Below, in pieces: positions 1 to 11,657 of a stretch of DNA of 64,000 bases (the stretch's first letter is position 1; the number at the start of each line of letters is the position of its first letter). The notes under the pieces are model-generated. The model made no database searches, was not told where the DNA came from, and worked only from the letters and a program-made list of their open reading frames with translations. A program made the translations under genes and the position numbers. Location: assembly GCA_011799875.1 (NCBI GenBank), contig CM022299.1, positions 340,719,307 through 340,783,306 on the forward strand, written 5' to 3'. This stretch comes from Thinopyrum elongatum (lineage: Eukaryota; Streptophyta; Magnoliopsida; Poales; Poaceae).

Positions 1-181
1 CCTTGGTGATGAACTCCCGAGCGCCTGGTGCCTCGCACCTTGTGCCTTGCTAACGGAGGCACGCGTCGAAGCACGCCCCCATGTGGTGCCCGAACGCCTC
101 CCTCGTGACGCAGGTCAGGTCGGAGGCCCTCCAGATGAGAGCCCCTGAGCCCGTCCTGAGAGGGGCGCCGGGCGCGCCTTC

Positions 182-619
182 CTATGTGAGAGGGAACAGC
201 GCCCTAGCAGTGGGCGCGAGGCCTGAGGCACGATCATCGGGCGCCCCAGCCTCCTGATGGCCCTTGGGGAGGAGCTGCTTCTTCTTCTTGGGGATGGCCT
301 CAGGAGGCCAGACGCCGCCCTCGTCGTCAGAGTTCTCGACTGCCGCAGCCTGGTAGGTGCGCTCAAGGGAGCACATCGCAGCCTTTTCATCGCAGATGAC
401 CGTGATGATGCCGCCACTCCCTGGCATCTTGAGGACATTGTAGCCGTGGTGCGTCGCCGCCATGAACTTGGCGAGGGCCGGATACCTGAGTGTGGCATTG
501 TAGGGAAGACGAATGTGGGCGACGTCGAAGTCGATTAGCTCGGTGTGGTAGTTGTCGCGCTGGCCGAAGGTGACAGGGAGACGGATCTGCCCTATGGGGA
601 CGGTGGAGTCGTCGGTCAC
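182..619 (-). pseudogene. continuation of the gypsy polyprotein after the protease core
   Basis: This minus-strand frame (from DDSTVPIGQIRLPVTFGQ through ELIDFDVAHIRLPYNATLRY to a KKKKQ basic patch) has the second half of a plant gypsy protease and its linker toward RT. It is out of frame with the upstream segment that stops at 646, so at least one frameshift lies between 619 and 646. The remaining 180 bases to the window edge continue the linker with further stops; no RT motif is visible. Confidence 0.6.
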
Positions 620-645
620 CCTGAGAAGGGCTTGGTGGGGAGGAG

Positions 646-2394
646 CTAGTCGTACGGCACCTGGAGCATCTCAAATGTCTCAACGGAGAGGACGTTGAGC
701 CCCGTGCCACCATCGATGAGTGTTTTGGTGACAAGGACGGTGTTGATGGTCAGTGCGCAGAGTGTGGGGAGCGCACCAGCAGCGGTTGAGCACTTGAGCT
801 GGTCCATGGAGTCAAAGGTGATGGCAAGCTTGGACCATCTGACGGGACACGACGCCTCAAGCTTGGGAAGGGCCGCGTTCACCTCGCGAGCGAACTTCTT
901 GAAGATGTGATGAGAAGCAGGGGCTTGAGCACCGCCCAGGATGCAGGCGATCGCGCGTAGCTCCTGGAAGCCCCCAGCCCCATCATCCTGGCGGTTGTCG
1001 TCGTTTCTCCTTGGTGGCGGCGGCAGTGGAGGAAGGCCGACATTGCCCTGAGGACGGTCCTCGTGGGGCTGGTCACGCCAGGGGCCATCGCGAGGCTGGC
1101 CCTGCCAGCAGTCCTCACGAGGCTGATCGCGCCAGTCCTGGCGGGGGTCGTTGTTATCCCAGCGGCCACCACCGCGGCCTCCTCCGCGGCCGTAGCCACG
1201 GTTTTTGCGCTCGGGGCGGCGGCCAAGGCGCCCGTCGTGGATTGACCTGAGCTACTGGCAGTCGTTGGTGTTGTGGCTGTGGACGCTGTGGAAGACGCAG
1301 AATGGGCGGTTGCCCCTGGAGGATTCGCCGTGGTCACAGTCGCGCTTCATCTTGGGCTCCGCGGCCAGCACGGTGGGGCCCTTGCGCTTCACTTCCTTAG
1401 CCTTGGCCTTCTTGTCTTCAGGATCGGCCTTCGGCAGCTCCAGGAGGGAGATGTGACCTTCCTCTGCCCTCGCGCACCTGGTTGCCATGTTGAACATCTC
1501 CAGGGCCGAGCACAGATCCTCATGAATGGCGAGCTCCTCCTTCATCTTGACATCCCGGACGCCCTCAGAGAACACCGAAATGATGGCCTCGTCCGACACC
1601 TTCGGGATCTTGAGGCGAACATTGGTGAAGCACTGTATGTACTTGTGCAGGGTCTCGCCTGGCTGCTGCTTTATACGCCGCAGGTCGCCTGTTGCAGGAG
1701 CGCGGTCGCGAGTGCCCTGGAAGTTGGCGATGAAGCGCTCGCGGAGCTCATCCCAGGAGGAGATCGACCCCACCGGGAGGTTCAGGAGCCAAGAGCGTGT
1801 GCCGTCTTTGAGGGCCATGGGGAACCAGTTCACCATGACCTTCTCGTTGCCGTTCGCCGCCTCGATGCTCAGCTCGTAAAGCTGGAGGAACTCAACGGGG
1901 TCGGGAGTGCCGTCGTAGCATGGAGGCAGATCCGCCTTGAACTTGCCGGGCCAGACGACATGGCACAGCTCCGGGGTGAAAGCGCGGCAGCCTGCCGCAC
2001 TCACAGGGGCCGATCGCATGGGTGGAGCTTGTTCTTGGCACCCGCACGCCACCGCCTCTAGCGGTGCATGGTCTTGACGCGGTGGCGCTGGGAGCGCGCG
2101 CGCCTCTCCTTGGGGCCGCTGCACCACTTGGCAGCTTTCTTCATCGCGCGCCGGCGCTCTGCGCGGCGGGTCATGCTCGGGTGCCTCACGCCTGGGCTCG
2201 GGGTCCACGCCGTGCAGAGGAGGAGGAGGAGGAGGAGCGCCATGGGCCATGTCTCCCGCCAAGGACAGCGGGGGACAAGGCGAATGAGACGGCGCTGGGG
2301 CCTCACCAGCGGCGTTGACGAGCTCGGTGATGCGGGCGACCAAGTTGTCGTAGAGGTCGTTGGCCGGACGATAGCGCAGGAGCTCACGTGCCAT
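646..2394 (-). pseudogene. gag-protease polyprotein with an internal amber codon
   Basis: The frame opens with an ATG at 2394 (start MARELLRY). It has a proline/arginine-rich N-terminal third, then a retrotransposon gag domain (around FKADLPPCYDGTPDPVEFLQ and SSWDELRERFIANFQGTRD), then a CCHC-like knuckle, CVFHSVHSHNTNDC. An in-frame TAG at 1252-1254 follows immediately. Past it the same frame continues through an RG-rich basic stretch to an aspartic protease core, LIDGGTGLNVLSVETF (DGGT in place of the usual DTGS or DSGS), and stops at 646. Gag would form the particle and the protease would mature it. The amber codon sits where related elements usually carry a sense codon, so decay is likelier than programmed readthrough. 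Confidence 0.75.
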
Positions 2395-2710
2395 GAGCAG
2401 CGCAACCTATGCGTTCACCGGCCCGCGACGAACGTGAGAAGACGACGCCGTGGCCGGAGTGAGCGATGGGGTCGCGGTGTGGCCATCGCGCAACACGGAC
2501 GGTGGCAGCGACGAATCCTGCTGTTCGCGAGCAGCAGGGTCGGTGGCGGCGTTAGCCACTGGGAGGCAGAGCGGCGAGGAGCGCCGTTGCCCACGGGAGC
2601 CGTCTGGGCGACACGAGCGGCCCGACGCTCAGCACAAACACGGCGAGCGTCGGCCATAGGAACGACGGAACGTCGGCGGAGCGAACGGTGGAAGAGAGGC
2701 TTCGACACGC

Positions 2711-2728
2711 CCCCTACTTGGCGCGCCA
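2711..2728 (-). other. tRNA primer-binding site
   Basis: The minus strand reads TGGCGCGCCAAGTAGGGG just inside the LTR. It begins with TGG, the complement of a tRNA CCA end. TGGCGCGCCA is a common PBS start in grass gypsy elements; I do not assign the tRNA. Confidence 0.6.
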
Positions 2729-2730
2729 AA

Positions 2731-3598
2731 TGTCGGATTCAGGGCTCCGCAGACCCGAGAAAGGTTCAAACTCTGAGGCGTGTGCGAAGAACTCAACTTA
2801 TCCAACCAACCAACCCGTCACCCTACCGCCTAGCTCGATGAACGAGGAAGAAGATGAACACGGCAGTTTACCCAGGTTCGGGCCATCTTGCGGTGTAAGA
2901 CCCTACTCCTGCTTTGTGGTGGATTTGCCTCACGAGGGGCTGAGGATGAACACGTACAAGGGATGAACAACCTCGCGAGGTCTGCTCTGGGGTGAGAGTG
3001 AATCGAGAGCCCTCCCCTCTATGGTGGTGGCTAACCTATATATAGTGGCCTTGGTCCTCTTCCCCCAAAACATAGGCGGGAAGGGATTCCACAATGGCCA
3101 ATTTGAAAGGGGAAAAGTAGTACATCTTATCCTGATGAAAGGTGGTCTTCGCCTGCAAAGCTTCTGGTCGTGACGCCGTGGTGGGCTCGGCGATGACATC
3201 CGTCCTGCCATCCTGGCGGTCTTGGTCTCGTTACACCGGAATGGAAACCTTTGCCTGATTCCTCGGGAACCCACACCTGCGCTTGCCTCCTTAGCACCAA
3301 AGGGGAAACTATCTTCTCAATGTCCGCTGGCGCCCGCCTGGCCTTGGTCGTCACGGCTTGCCTCATCACAACCTCAGGAGGTTGGGCACCTGCATCGGAA
3401 TATCCGCTCGTCAGGAGGCAACCTAGGGAGGCCACTCCCTCAGGAGGTCTTGGCGTCGTCTGCCTCGCGAGGCTCGGCCCCTCGCGAGGGTCTTGTCTTG
3501 ATAATCTTCGTAGGTGGGCCGTACCAGGCCGTCGATGAGGCCACGCCATGGGCCGCAGGCAGGCAAGTCTGGGTACCCTGGTTGCCAGAACGCTGACA
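2731..3598 (-). repeat. 5' LTR of the left gypsy element
   Basis: Read on the minus strand the segment starts TGTCAGCGTTCTGG and ends CCGACA, giving TG...CA ends and a length of 868 bp. A TATA-like CTATATATAG lies near 3036-3046 in minus orientation, a plausible LTR promoter. The PBS follows three bases after the end. The second LTR is outside the window. Confidence 0.8.
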
Positions 3599-4185
3599 AT
3601 GCTAAAGCTTCAGCTGTGGTTCGTAAGAGTTATACTAGAACCCCTACACCACCTGAACAAATTAAAGTTGAATCTAGTATTGCTATGGTTAAAGATCTCT
3701 TGGTCGATAATATTGATGGGCATGTTATTTACTTCTGTGATGAAGCTGCTAAAATTGCTAGACCCGATGATAAAGATAAACATAGACCTGTTGTTGGCAT
3801 GCCTGTTGTTTCTGTTAAAATAGGAGATCATTGTTATCATGGCTTATGTGATATGGGTGCTAGTCTGAGTGCAATTCCCTTTACTTTATATCAAGAAATT
3901 CTGAATGGTATTGCACCTACTGAAATAGAAGATATTGATGTTACTATCAAGCTTGCTAATAGAGATACTATATCACCAATTGGGATTGTTAAAGATGTTG
4001 AAGTATTGTGTGGTAAAATAAAATACCCTACTGATTTTCTAGTTCTTGGTTCCCCACAAGATGATTTTTGCCCCTTTATATTTGGTAGACCTTTCTTGAA
4101 CACGGTTGATGCCAAAATAGATTATGAGAAAGGAACTGTTAATGTAAGTTTTGGGGATGTGTCTCATGATTTTAATTGCTCTTAA
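3599..4185 (+). pseudogene. Athila-like aspartic protease region
   Basis: The frame reads into an aspartic protease with the active-site block CDMGASLSAIPFTLYQE (D-x-G-A-S, as in Athila elements) and a downstream FIFGRPFLNTVDAKIDYEKG. A TAA at 4183-4185 interrupts the frame, but the same frame continues immediately toward RT, so this is a nonsense change inside one ancestral gag-pol frame. Sequence upstream of 3599 in this frame belongs to the LTR of the inserted element, so the true N-terminus is not here. Confidence 0.75.
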
Positions 4186-5581
4186 TTTCGTAGACACCCC
4201 CATGATAAAGAATTGCCTAGTAAAGATGAAATTATTGGTCTTGCTTCTATTGCTGTGCCTCCTATTGAACCTTTAGAACAACATTTGCTAGACCATGAAA
4301 ATGATATGTTCATGAATGAAAAGAAAGAATTAGATGAAATATTCTTTAACCAAATGCCTGTTTTGAAACACAACTTGCCTGTTGAGATTCTTGGGGATCC
4401 TCCTCCACCCAAGGGTGATCCCGTGTTTGAGCTTAAACAATTACCTGATACTCTGAAATATGCTTATCTTGATGAAAAGAATATATATCCTGTTATTATT
4501 AGTGCTAACCTTTCAGAGCATGAAGAAAAGAAATTATTGAAAACTCTGAAGAAGCACCGTGCTGCTATTGGATATACTCTTTATGATCTTAAGGGCATTA
4601 GTCCCACTCTATGTCAGCACAAAGTTAATATGGAGCCTGACACCAAACCAGTTGTTGATCATCAACGGCGGTTAAATCCCAAGATGAAAGAAGTGGTAAG
4701 AAATGAAATACTAAAGCTCCTGGAGGCAGGTATAATTTATCCTATTGCTGATAGTAGATGGGTAAGTCATGTTCATTGTGTCCCTAAGAAGGGAGGTATT
4801 ACTGTTGTTCCTAATGATAAGAATGAATTGATTCCACAAAGAATTGTTACAGGTTATAGAATGGTTATTAATTTTAGAAAGTTGAATAAAGCTACTAGGA
4901 AAGATTATTATCCTCTTCCATTTATTGATCAAATGCTGGAAATACTATCAAAACATACACATTTTTTGCTTTCTAGATGGTTATTCTGGTTTCTCTCAAA
5001 TACCTGTGTCAAAAGAGGATCAAGAAAAGACTACTTTTACTTGCCCTTTCGGTACCTTTGCTTATAGACGTATGCCTTTTGGTTTATGCAATGCTCCTGC
5101 TACCTTTCAAAGATGTATGACTGCTATATTCTCTGACTTTGGTGAAAAGATTGTTGAGGTTTTCATGGATGATTTCCCCGTTTACGGAACTTCTTTTGAT
5201 GATTGCTTAAGCAACCTTGATCGAGTTTTGCAGAGATGTGAATAAACTAATCTTGTCTTGAATTGTGAGAAGTGCCAATTTATGGTTAATGAAGGTATTG
5301 TCTTGGGGCATAAAATTTCTGAAAGAGGTATTGAAGTTGATAAAGCTAAAGTTGATGCTATTGAAAAAATGCCGTGTCCCGAAGATATCAAAGGTATAAG
5401 AAGTTTCCTTGGTCATGCTAGTTTCTATAGGAGGTTTATTAAAGACTTCTCTAAAATTTCTAGGCCTCTCACTAATCTCTTGCAAAAAGATGTTCCATTT
5501 GTTTTTTATGATGATTGTGTAGAAGCATTTGAAATCCTTAAAAAAATCCTTGATTTCTGCACCTATTGTTCAACCACCTAA
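4186..5581 (+). pseudogene. Athila-like reverse transcriptase, frameshifted
   Basis: The segment holds an RT N-terminal region (VRNEILKLLEAGIIYPIADS, VHCVPKKGGITVV, YRMVINFRKLNKATRKD), then a +1 shift near 4960. The frame then covers CFLDGYSGFSQIPVSKEDQE, MPFGLCNAPATFQR and the catalytic box VFMDDF (FMDD in place of YVDD). A TAA at 5243-5245 breaks the frame again before the thumb and connection part (CEKCQFMVNEGIVLGHKISE, FLGHASFYRRFIKDFSKISR). A further shift near an A7 run at about 5540 leads into RNase H. The enzyme would copy element RNA to cDNA; this copy cannot. Confidence 0.85.
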
Positions 5582-5990
5582 TTGGAATTTACCCTTTGAA
5601 ATTATGTGTGATGCTAGTGATTATGTTGTTGGTGCTGTTCTAGGACATAGAGTTGATAATAAATGAAATGTTATTCATTATGCTAGTAAAACTCTAGACA
5701 GCGCTCAAAGAAATTATGCAACTACTGAAAAAGAATTTTTAGCAGTTGTATTTGCTTGTGGTAAGTTCAGATCCTATATTGTTGATTCCAAAGTAACTGT
5801 TCACACTGATCATGCTGCTATTAAATACCTTATGGAAAAGAAAGATGCTAAACCTAAACTTATTAGATGGGTTCTCTTGCTACAAGAATTTGATTTGCAT
5901 ATTATTGATAGAAAGGGAGCTGAGAACCCCGTAGCAGACAACTTGTCTAGGTTAGAAAATATTCTTGATGACCCACTACCTATTGATGAT
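5545..5990 (+). pseudogene. Athila-like RNase H domain
   Basis: After the +1 shift the frame reads FEIMCDASDYVVGAVLGH (first catalytic Asp), then an in-frame TGA at 5664-5666, then [20 protein letters not shown] (Glu of TTEKE) and [20 protein letters not shown] (Asp of HTDHAA), ending with the [10 protein letters not shown] tail typical of gypsy RNase H. All expected blocks are present, but the domain is split by the stop. Confidence 0.8.
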
Positions 5991-7223
5991 AGCTTTCCTG
6001 ATGAACAATTAGCTGTCATAAATGCTTCTTGTAATGCTCTGTGGTATGCTGATTATGCTAATTACATTGTTGCTAAATTTATACCATCTAGTTTCACATA
6101 CCAGCAAAAGAAAAAGTTTTTCTATGATTTAAGACATTACTTTTGGAATGACCCACACCTTTATAAAGAAGGAGTAGATGGTATTATTAGACGTTGTGTA
6201 CCTGAGCATGAACAGGAACAAATCCTACGCAAGTGTCACTCCGAAGCTTATGGAGGACACCATGCTGGAGATAGAACTGTTTGGGGCTTTGATTATATAG
6301 GACCTTTTCCTTCCTCTAATGGGTATACACATATTTTGGTTGCTGTTGATTATGTGACTAAGTGGGTAGAAGCTATTCCAACTAGTAGTGCTGATCATAA
6401 CACTTCCATTAAAATGCTTAAAGAAGTTATTTTCCTGAGGTTTGGAGTCCCTAGATATTTAATGACTGATGGTGGTTCACACTTTATTCATGGTGCTTTC
6501 GGTAAATTGCTTGCTAAGTATGATGTTAACCATAGAATTGCATCTCCTTATCATCCTTAGTCTAGTGGTCAAGTAGAATTGAGTAACCGAGAAATAAAGT
6601 TGATCTTGCAAAAGACTGTTAATAGATCTAGAAAGAATTGGTCTAAGAAACTTGATGATGCATTATGGGCTTATAGAACTGCTTATAAAAATCCTATGGG
6701 TATGTCTCCATATAAAACGGTTTATGGAAAAGCATGTCACTTACCTCTTGAACTAGAACATAAAGCTTATTGGGCAATTAAAGGGCTCAACTATGATTTC
6801 AAACTTGCCGATGAAAAGAGGTTATTGGACATTAGCTCACTTGATGAATGGAGAACCCAAGCCTATGAGAATGCTAAGTTGTTTAAAGAGAAAGTTAAAA
6901 GATGGCATGACAAAAGGATACAAAAGCGTGAATTTAATGTAGGCGACCTTGTCTTGCTATACAACTCTCGTTCAAGATTTTTTGCAGGAAAGCTTCTCTC
7001 TAAACAAGAAGGTCCTTATATTATCGAGGAGGTCTACCATTCCGGTGCCATCAAAATCAACAATACCAAAGGCACCAACCCGAAGGTGGTAAACGGGCAA
7101 AGAATCAAACATTATATCTCAGGTACTCCCATAAATGTTGAGACAAATATTATTAATACCATAACACCAGAGGAGTACATAAGGGAAACTTACCAGAACG
7201 TTTCAGACTCCGAAAAGGAATAG
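5991..7223 (+). pseudogene. Athila-like integrase with deleted zinc-binding region
   Basis: The zinc-binding domain begins normally ([29 protein letters not shown]) but jumps at about 6280 directly to [16 protein letters not shown]. The rest of the HHCC domain is missing while the frame is kept. The catalytic core keeps Asp (FDYIGPF), Asp (MTDGGSHF) and Glu (SSGQVELSNREIK). A TAG at 6558-6560 falls between the second Asp and the Glu, at the position of the usual Q in YHPQSSGQ. The C-terminal part ends with the basic, chromodomain-free tail common in Athila. Confidence 0.85.
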
Positions 7224-7531
7224 GTATGTGGTACGATAAGTAAACCAACTCCAAAACTTTTTCAATGGCAATTTTACTCTGTTTTCGAATATCTAAAAAT
7301 TAGGAAAATTAAAAGTAGTCCGAAAAGTGCACGAGGAGGCGACAAGCCCTAGGGGTGCGCCTCCCTGGCTTGTGGCCACCTCGTGTGCCCTTCGGACTCT
7401 GTTTTCTTGTGGAATACTTCTTTTGGTCGGTAAAAATTCGTTATATAATCTACCGAAGGTTTTGACCACCGTACCATGACAAAATCCTGTGTTCTTGTGT
7501 TTAGCTAATTCTGCAGCAGTTTCGGAGCAAG
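7224..7531 (+). other. post-pol spacer, no gene
   Basis: About 300 bases between the integrase stop and the next ORF. I see no supported coding sequence or structured repeat; it is ordinary Athila inter-ORF sequence. Confidence 0.5.
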
Positions 7532-8019
7532 ATGTCTTTGCAAGAGTCGGTCGGGGAGAGTCGGGTTTCTCACCCAATACCTGGCCCAAGAGTATACAGT
7601 GAAGCTGACCACTTTGGGCGATCAATGGAGGAAGAGATGGACGCTGACCTGAAAAGAGTGGATACCATGGAGGAGGATCAAGAAGCTAAGTGGATAGCAT
7701 GGAGGAGGATCAAGAAGCTACCTCTCGCCTTCAACCTGGAGCCATGCTTGAGGAACTCCAAAGCTCAGCAATACCGGATTCGGTTATACCTCCTAATGCT
7801 AGATTTCTATCTTATGATAACATGAAAAAGAGTGTTGCTTTTTCTCCCGCAGCCATGAAGCACCCCTGGGTGATCGGAGCTCTAGCTATCACAGGCAAAC
7901 TCCCCAAGGAAATAATGGATCTTAAGCAGCAAAATAATAAGCTTGAGGAGGAGAATCGCATATTAAGGTGCATCATCGCCAAGAATATCACATCACCACC
8001 TCCGAAGAAAGAGATCTAA
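7532..8019 (+). pseudogene. post-pol ORF of the Athila-like element, frameshifted by a duplication
   Basis: An ATG at 7532 opens a frame (MSLQESVGESRVSHPIPGPR) that is thrown out of register by a 32-bp tandem duplication at about 7661-7724. The downstream frame continues to 8019 with MKHPWVIGALAITGKLPKEI and a short predicted coiled coil (IMDLKQQNNKLEEENRIL). In Athila elements the place after pol is often taken by an env-like ORF. I see no signal peptide or transmembrane segment, so envelope function is not supported. Confidence 0.5.
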
Positions 8020-8049
8020 ATACATGGGTATGGGCACTTCCCTTGGCAA

Positions 8050-8066
8050 CTGCCAAGCTTGGGGGA
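8050..8066 (+). other. internal polypurine tract-like motif
   Basis: GCCAAGCTTGGGGGAGG sits here and the same AAGCTTGGGGGAG core recurs at about 14803-14814 immediately before the 3' LTR. A second, internal PPT-like tract could act as an extra plus-strand primer; this is inference from sequence identity only. Confidence 0.5.
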
Positions 8067-8508
8067 GGTGCCCCGGTATCGTATCACCATCACATCTTTA
8101 CCTTTATCGTTTTTCTTAGTTCGATCCTTTTGGTTATATCTTGGTTTAGTAGAATAAAGTTTTAGTATGATCTAGCTTTGAGTTTTTGCTTTCTGTTCCC
8201 TCTTTGTAATCGAGTCCGAGAGTTATATAATAAATATTAGTTTTGAGTTGAGGCCTTTGCTTTCTTGCTATGATCATGAGAAAAAGAAATAAAGAATAAA
8301 AGAAATAAAATATTATATAATGATCTTATGGGAAGTGACGACTTCACATATAAGAAGTATGTCGCATGAAACTTGTTGATAGTTGACAAACCTAGTTTTG
8401 GTCATTGTTGCAATTAATAGGAAGTAATAAAGCAAGAGAGGTCTCACATATAAATATACTATCTTGGACATCTTTTGTGATTGTGAGCACTCATTAAAAT
8501 ATTATATG
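8067..8508 (+). other. Athila-like 3' non-coding sequence, left of the nested element
   Basis: AT-rich sequence without a supported gene. It continues at 13750 after the nested element; the joint is marked by the ATATG target duplication at 8504-8508 and 13745-13749. Confidence 0.6.
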
Positions 8509-9516
8509 TGTTGACACCAGATTTTGGCATAGTCAAAAACATAATTAAGAAGGCCACAAATGGAAAAGTGCTCAAAGTGAGAAAGTTCTGTATCGTCAAA
8601 AGGAGAAACTTTGATATTTGGGCCATAGCCATCCGATCTCATTTCTAAGGCCGAAGTTGTGTTCGAAATACTGAGATTTTGTGTCCAGAACACTGTTCGG
8701 CTAATTATGCCCCCGAGATGGCCTCATATGGAAAACTGATCTACACGAATTGTCTTCGTCTCGTTGAAATGATCGATTTTGATATAAAAATCGTATCAAT
8801 CCGAGATCGTATGTAGAAGTTACAGCCACCTGAGTGCGGCCCTGTCACGGGGCAAAAGTGGCGCGCCCCATCAGACACGGTGTCTGATGGGTAGCGCGAG
8901 TAACATTCTGTTTTGCACAAGCGATTCGGCCATAAAAATGGCCTCGAATCGAAAAATTTTCAACACGAAAGTTGTTCATCTCGTCGAAACGGTCAAATTT
9001 TCTTTTGGGCTCATCTTCAACCAAGGTCGTTTGTGGCCTGTGGCACCTAAAAACCGAACTGATGTTCCAGACTTACCTAAATCAGAGTTCGGTTAATTTT
9101 GGAAAGATTTGGACGTGATTTGGAGTCCTTTTCTTGTACGGGAAGTCCATCCGCCTCTTATATACCTAACGGGTGACAGCCGATTGAACAACACACAATC
9201 GAAGAAATCATCTACCACTTTTATCTTTTCTTTTATCTTCTCCCTTTGTTCTTCTTCTTCCTCATTCTTCGTTCGTTCTTCTTCTTGCAGGGCGGCGAAC
9301 CTCGAGGCCCTAGGGGCGATTAGGTCGACCTAGGGCAGCCCATAGCCGCCGCGTGCTCTGACGGGGTCCCTCCCGGGCGTGTGGGGTTTCGAGTCTACAA
9401 AAGCGCCCGCCGGATTGCCTGCGTACCGCGCTTCCGGACGGGTCTCCTTCGACGTGAGCTGTGGTGCATCACCCTCGGTGTTGGAGGGTACACGGTGACG
9501 TGTTCATGTGCGAACA
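8509..9516 (+). repeat. 5' LTR of the gag-only element
   Basis: 1008 bp, TG...CA, nearly collinear with the copy at 12749-13744. A TATA-like CTTATATACC near 9157-9166 is a plausible promoter. A CT-rich run (about 9220-9285) lies downstream of it. Short ORFs inside are not genes. Confidence 0.9.
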
Positions 9517-9522
9517 CACTTT

Positions 9523-9540
9523 TTGGCGACTCCGCTGGGG
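9523..9540 (+). other. tRNA-Arg-type primer-binding site
   Basis: TTGGCGACTCCGCTGGGG lies six bases after the LTR. It is complementary to the 3' end of plant tRNA-Arg as I recall it (...CCCCAGCGGAGTCGCCA). tRNA-Arg priming is known from Ogre-type elements of the Tat lineage, which hints at the enzyme donor. Confidence 0.7.
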
Positions 9541-9618
9541 ATGAAGCTTTGAACGGTCTCCGGCCCGTTCTTGCTACGAAGAGATTGTCATCTAGGATTT
9601 GCAATCTACAAAGGTAAC

Positions 9619-11657
9619 ATGAATACCCAATTCACTTATGTAGATGCAAATAATGCATATGTTGTTGCTAGATCGTCTAATGAGCATAATGTATCGGCTA
9701 GCCCTAACTTTATCAATCATGCATCAAATTATGTGCAAGAGCCGATGCAACAAAATCTCTATGCTTCTACCTCATATAATTTTAGCAACATGGAACATAT
9801 GTATACCAACTCCCATGCATCGGCAGCCCCACAAATCCATATGCCGATGAACAACATGATGTGTTCCGTTAATCAAGTTGAAACACCTCACATAGGAACT
9901 TCCGATAGTATGCAACAAAGTGTTTCACCTTTTTATTCATCGACAACTAGCTTGCAATATGTTAATCAAAACATGCCGGTGGATAGGGGAATTGGCCATG
10001 CTACTACTAGTTATCCGGCCAATTACCCTCAATCATCATATGCTACACCTCATGCTACTAATTTTTTGGTACCATATGCAACTATAGGTATTCATAATTC
10101 GGCTTCGCACCTTCACGCTAATAGCCGAATAAGTGAAAATTCTATAGGATCACATGTGTCTTCACCTAGTATTGTAGCATACAATGTTTTCCGTGCACAA
10201 TTACAGAATTTCGGTGACATCTCGTTACCGAAAGAGTCTAAAAGTGTCGGGGCGCAATTCTATCCAGATTGGGTCATTAAGAAAAATCTTACGTCTTTTT
10301 GGGACGAATGCAATGTTGTTCTACATGAATTAATAAAAGAGGGAAAGCCTATTAATTTTGCTGCAATCCAAGCTAGATTATGTCAAAAAGAGAAAGCATT
10401 GGGTGTGCATAGAATTATCAAAAAAGGTGGTGATTTGGATAACAAAGTTAATTCGGCTATTGAAAAGACCGAATCAAATATTACGTATGCCGAATCTGTT
10501 CTAGAAAAATAGGATGACAAGGTGTTGGGGAGCTATTCGAAAGAGGAACAACATATCGTTCAAGTAACGCAACTATCATGCTCTCCCAACGTGTTTGAAA
10601 AGGTATGTCTAGCAAGTGATTTACCTATCTTCCGATTTGGTCGCAACTTTATTATTGATGCTTCTATAAGAAAAATTCTCATAAGTAATTTTGAAAGACC
10701 AATGAAGAAGGGAAATTTACTTGTTAGCAATAAAACTGTTATAGAACATATCGATCAACCTATTGTGCCATTTATAAAGACCGATAGTGACCTATTATTG
10801 CAGCCAAAGTTTTCCCCATTGCTTTATCAAAATTTCATATCTAATTGGGTAGCTTTGCTTGGTTCATACTTGGCTTGCACTTGTTCTCAATTGAGACATG
10901 TGTATTCTAACTATTTTCGTTTCATAAATTTAAAGCCAAGGTCAAATTCTTTTAAGAAATCCGATGCTAATATAATAACTTATCCAAATACATCGGAGAT
11001 AGGGTGCAAAACACAATGCATAGCCGAATGGGGATATTGCAAATTTGAACCATTCGTTTGCTTAACTCCAAAGCCGTTCGCACACCAAGATCGGCTAGAA
11101 AACAAGATGTATACCTTCAATTCAAGCATGTGTGATCAAATATTTGATTTGTTGCTGAAAATAATTACATTAGAATTCTTGATCACCATGTCAAGCCATC
11201 AATCAAAGGACGAATGTATTGTAAGTTGCATGATTCGTCCAAGCATAATTTTGAGGATTGCAACATGTTTCGTCAAATAGTCAAATCGGCCATTGATAGA
11301 GGACGATTGAAATTTGTGGAGACACCAAGAGATGACCAGTCTATTTCGATTGGTCCTGATGGCAAACGATTTTTGCATCGGCTACTTCAAGCTGATCCAT
11401 TTCAACATGAGAAGGTAAAAACTGAGGATAATGGGATCAACCTTTCAAGTAAGGAAGTTGTTCAAAAGCACAATGATAATATTCTTGAGGGCGAAAATTC
11501 CATCGAGGTTGCACAAAAGACGCCAAGTATTGGGGGGCAACAAGAAAATCCAAAGATCGGTGCAAGCACAACCAAAGAAAGCAAAGGCCGAGGTAAGCAC
11601 AAAGGTAAAAAGCCCAAAGTCACTTTCGTGCAACTATTAAAAAATATCAGAAGATAA
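9619..11657 (+). pseudogene. gag-like protein of the non-autonomous element
   Basis: The first ATG (9619) opens a 297-codon frame rich in N, S, H, Y and M, followed by an ordered part (AQFYPDWVIKKNLTSFWDEC), ending at TAG 10510-10512. The same frame continues from 10513 to about 11280, and a shift near 11170 restores a gag C-terminus from 11214: YCKLHDSSKHNFEDCNMFR, a C-x3-H-x4-H-x4-C knuckle variant. Then follow AIDRGRLKF and a lysine-rich tail (KGRGKHKGKKPK). Such knuckle-plus-DRGRLKF blocks are common in Triticeae gypsy gags. One nonsense codon and at least one frameshift make this copy defective. Confidence 0.65.

Larger units (their letters stand above)
1..3598 (-). mobile_element. Ty3/gypsy LTR retrotransposon, Tat-like, 5' part
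   Basis: On the minus strand the order is LTR, primer-binding site, gag, protease, and the element runs off the left window edge before reverse transcriptase. Its LTR begins at 3598, directly next to protease-coding sequence of a plus-strand Athila-like element, so it appears to have inserted into that older element. The matching target-site copy lies outside the window and cannot be checked. The GC-rich coding sequence contrasts sharply with the AT-rich Athila sequence next to it. Assignment to the Tat lineage rests on the style of gag and PBS, because no RT is visible. Confidence 0.85.

Noticed and set aside
2022..2841. Plus-strand ORFs opposite the gag gene
   Set aside because: They are antisense shadows of GC-rich gag and leader sequence without any motif.
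7532..8019. Envelope glycoprotein gene
   Set aside because: Position fits an env-like ORF, but no signal peptide, transmembrane segment or cysteine pattern is visible.
9523..9540. Possible tRNA gene
   Set aside because: Only the 3' end complement of a tRNA is present; it is a retrotransposon primer-binding site, not a folded tRNA. I found no complete tRNA or rRNA gene.
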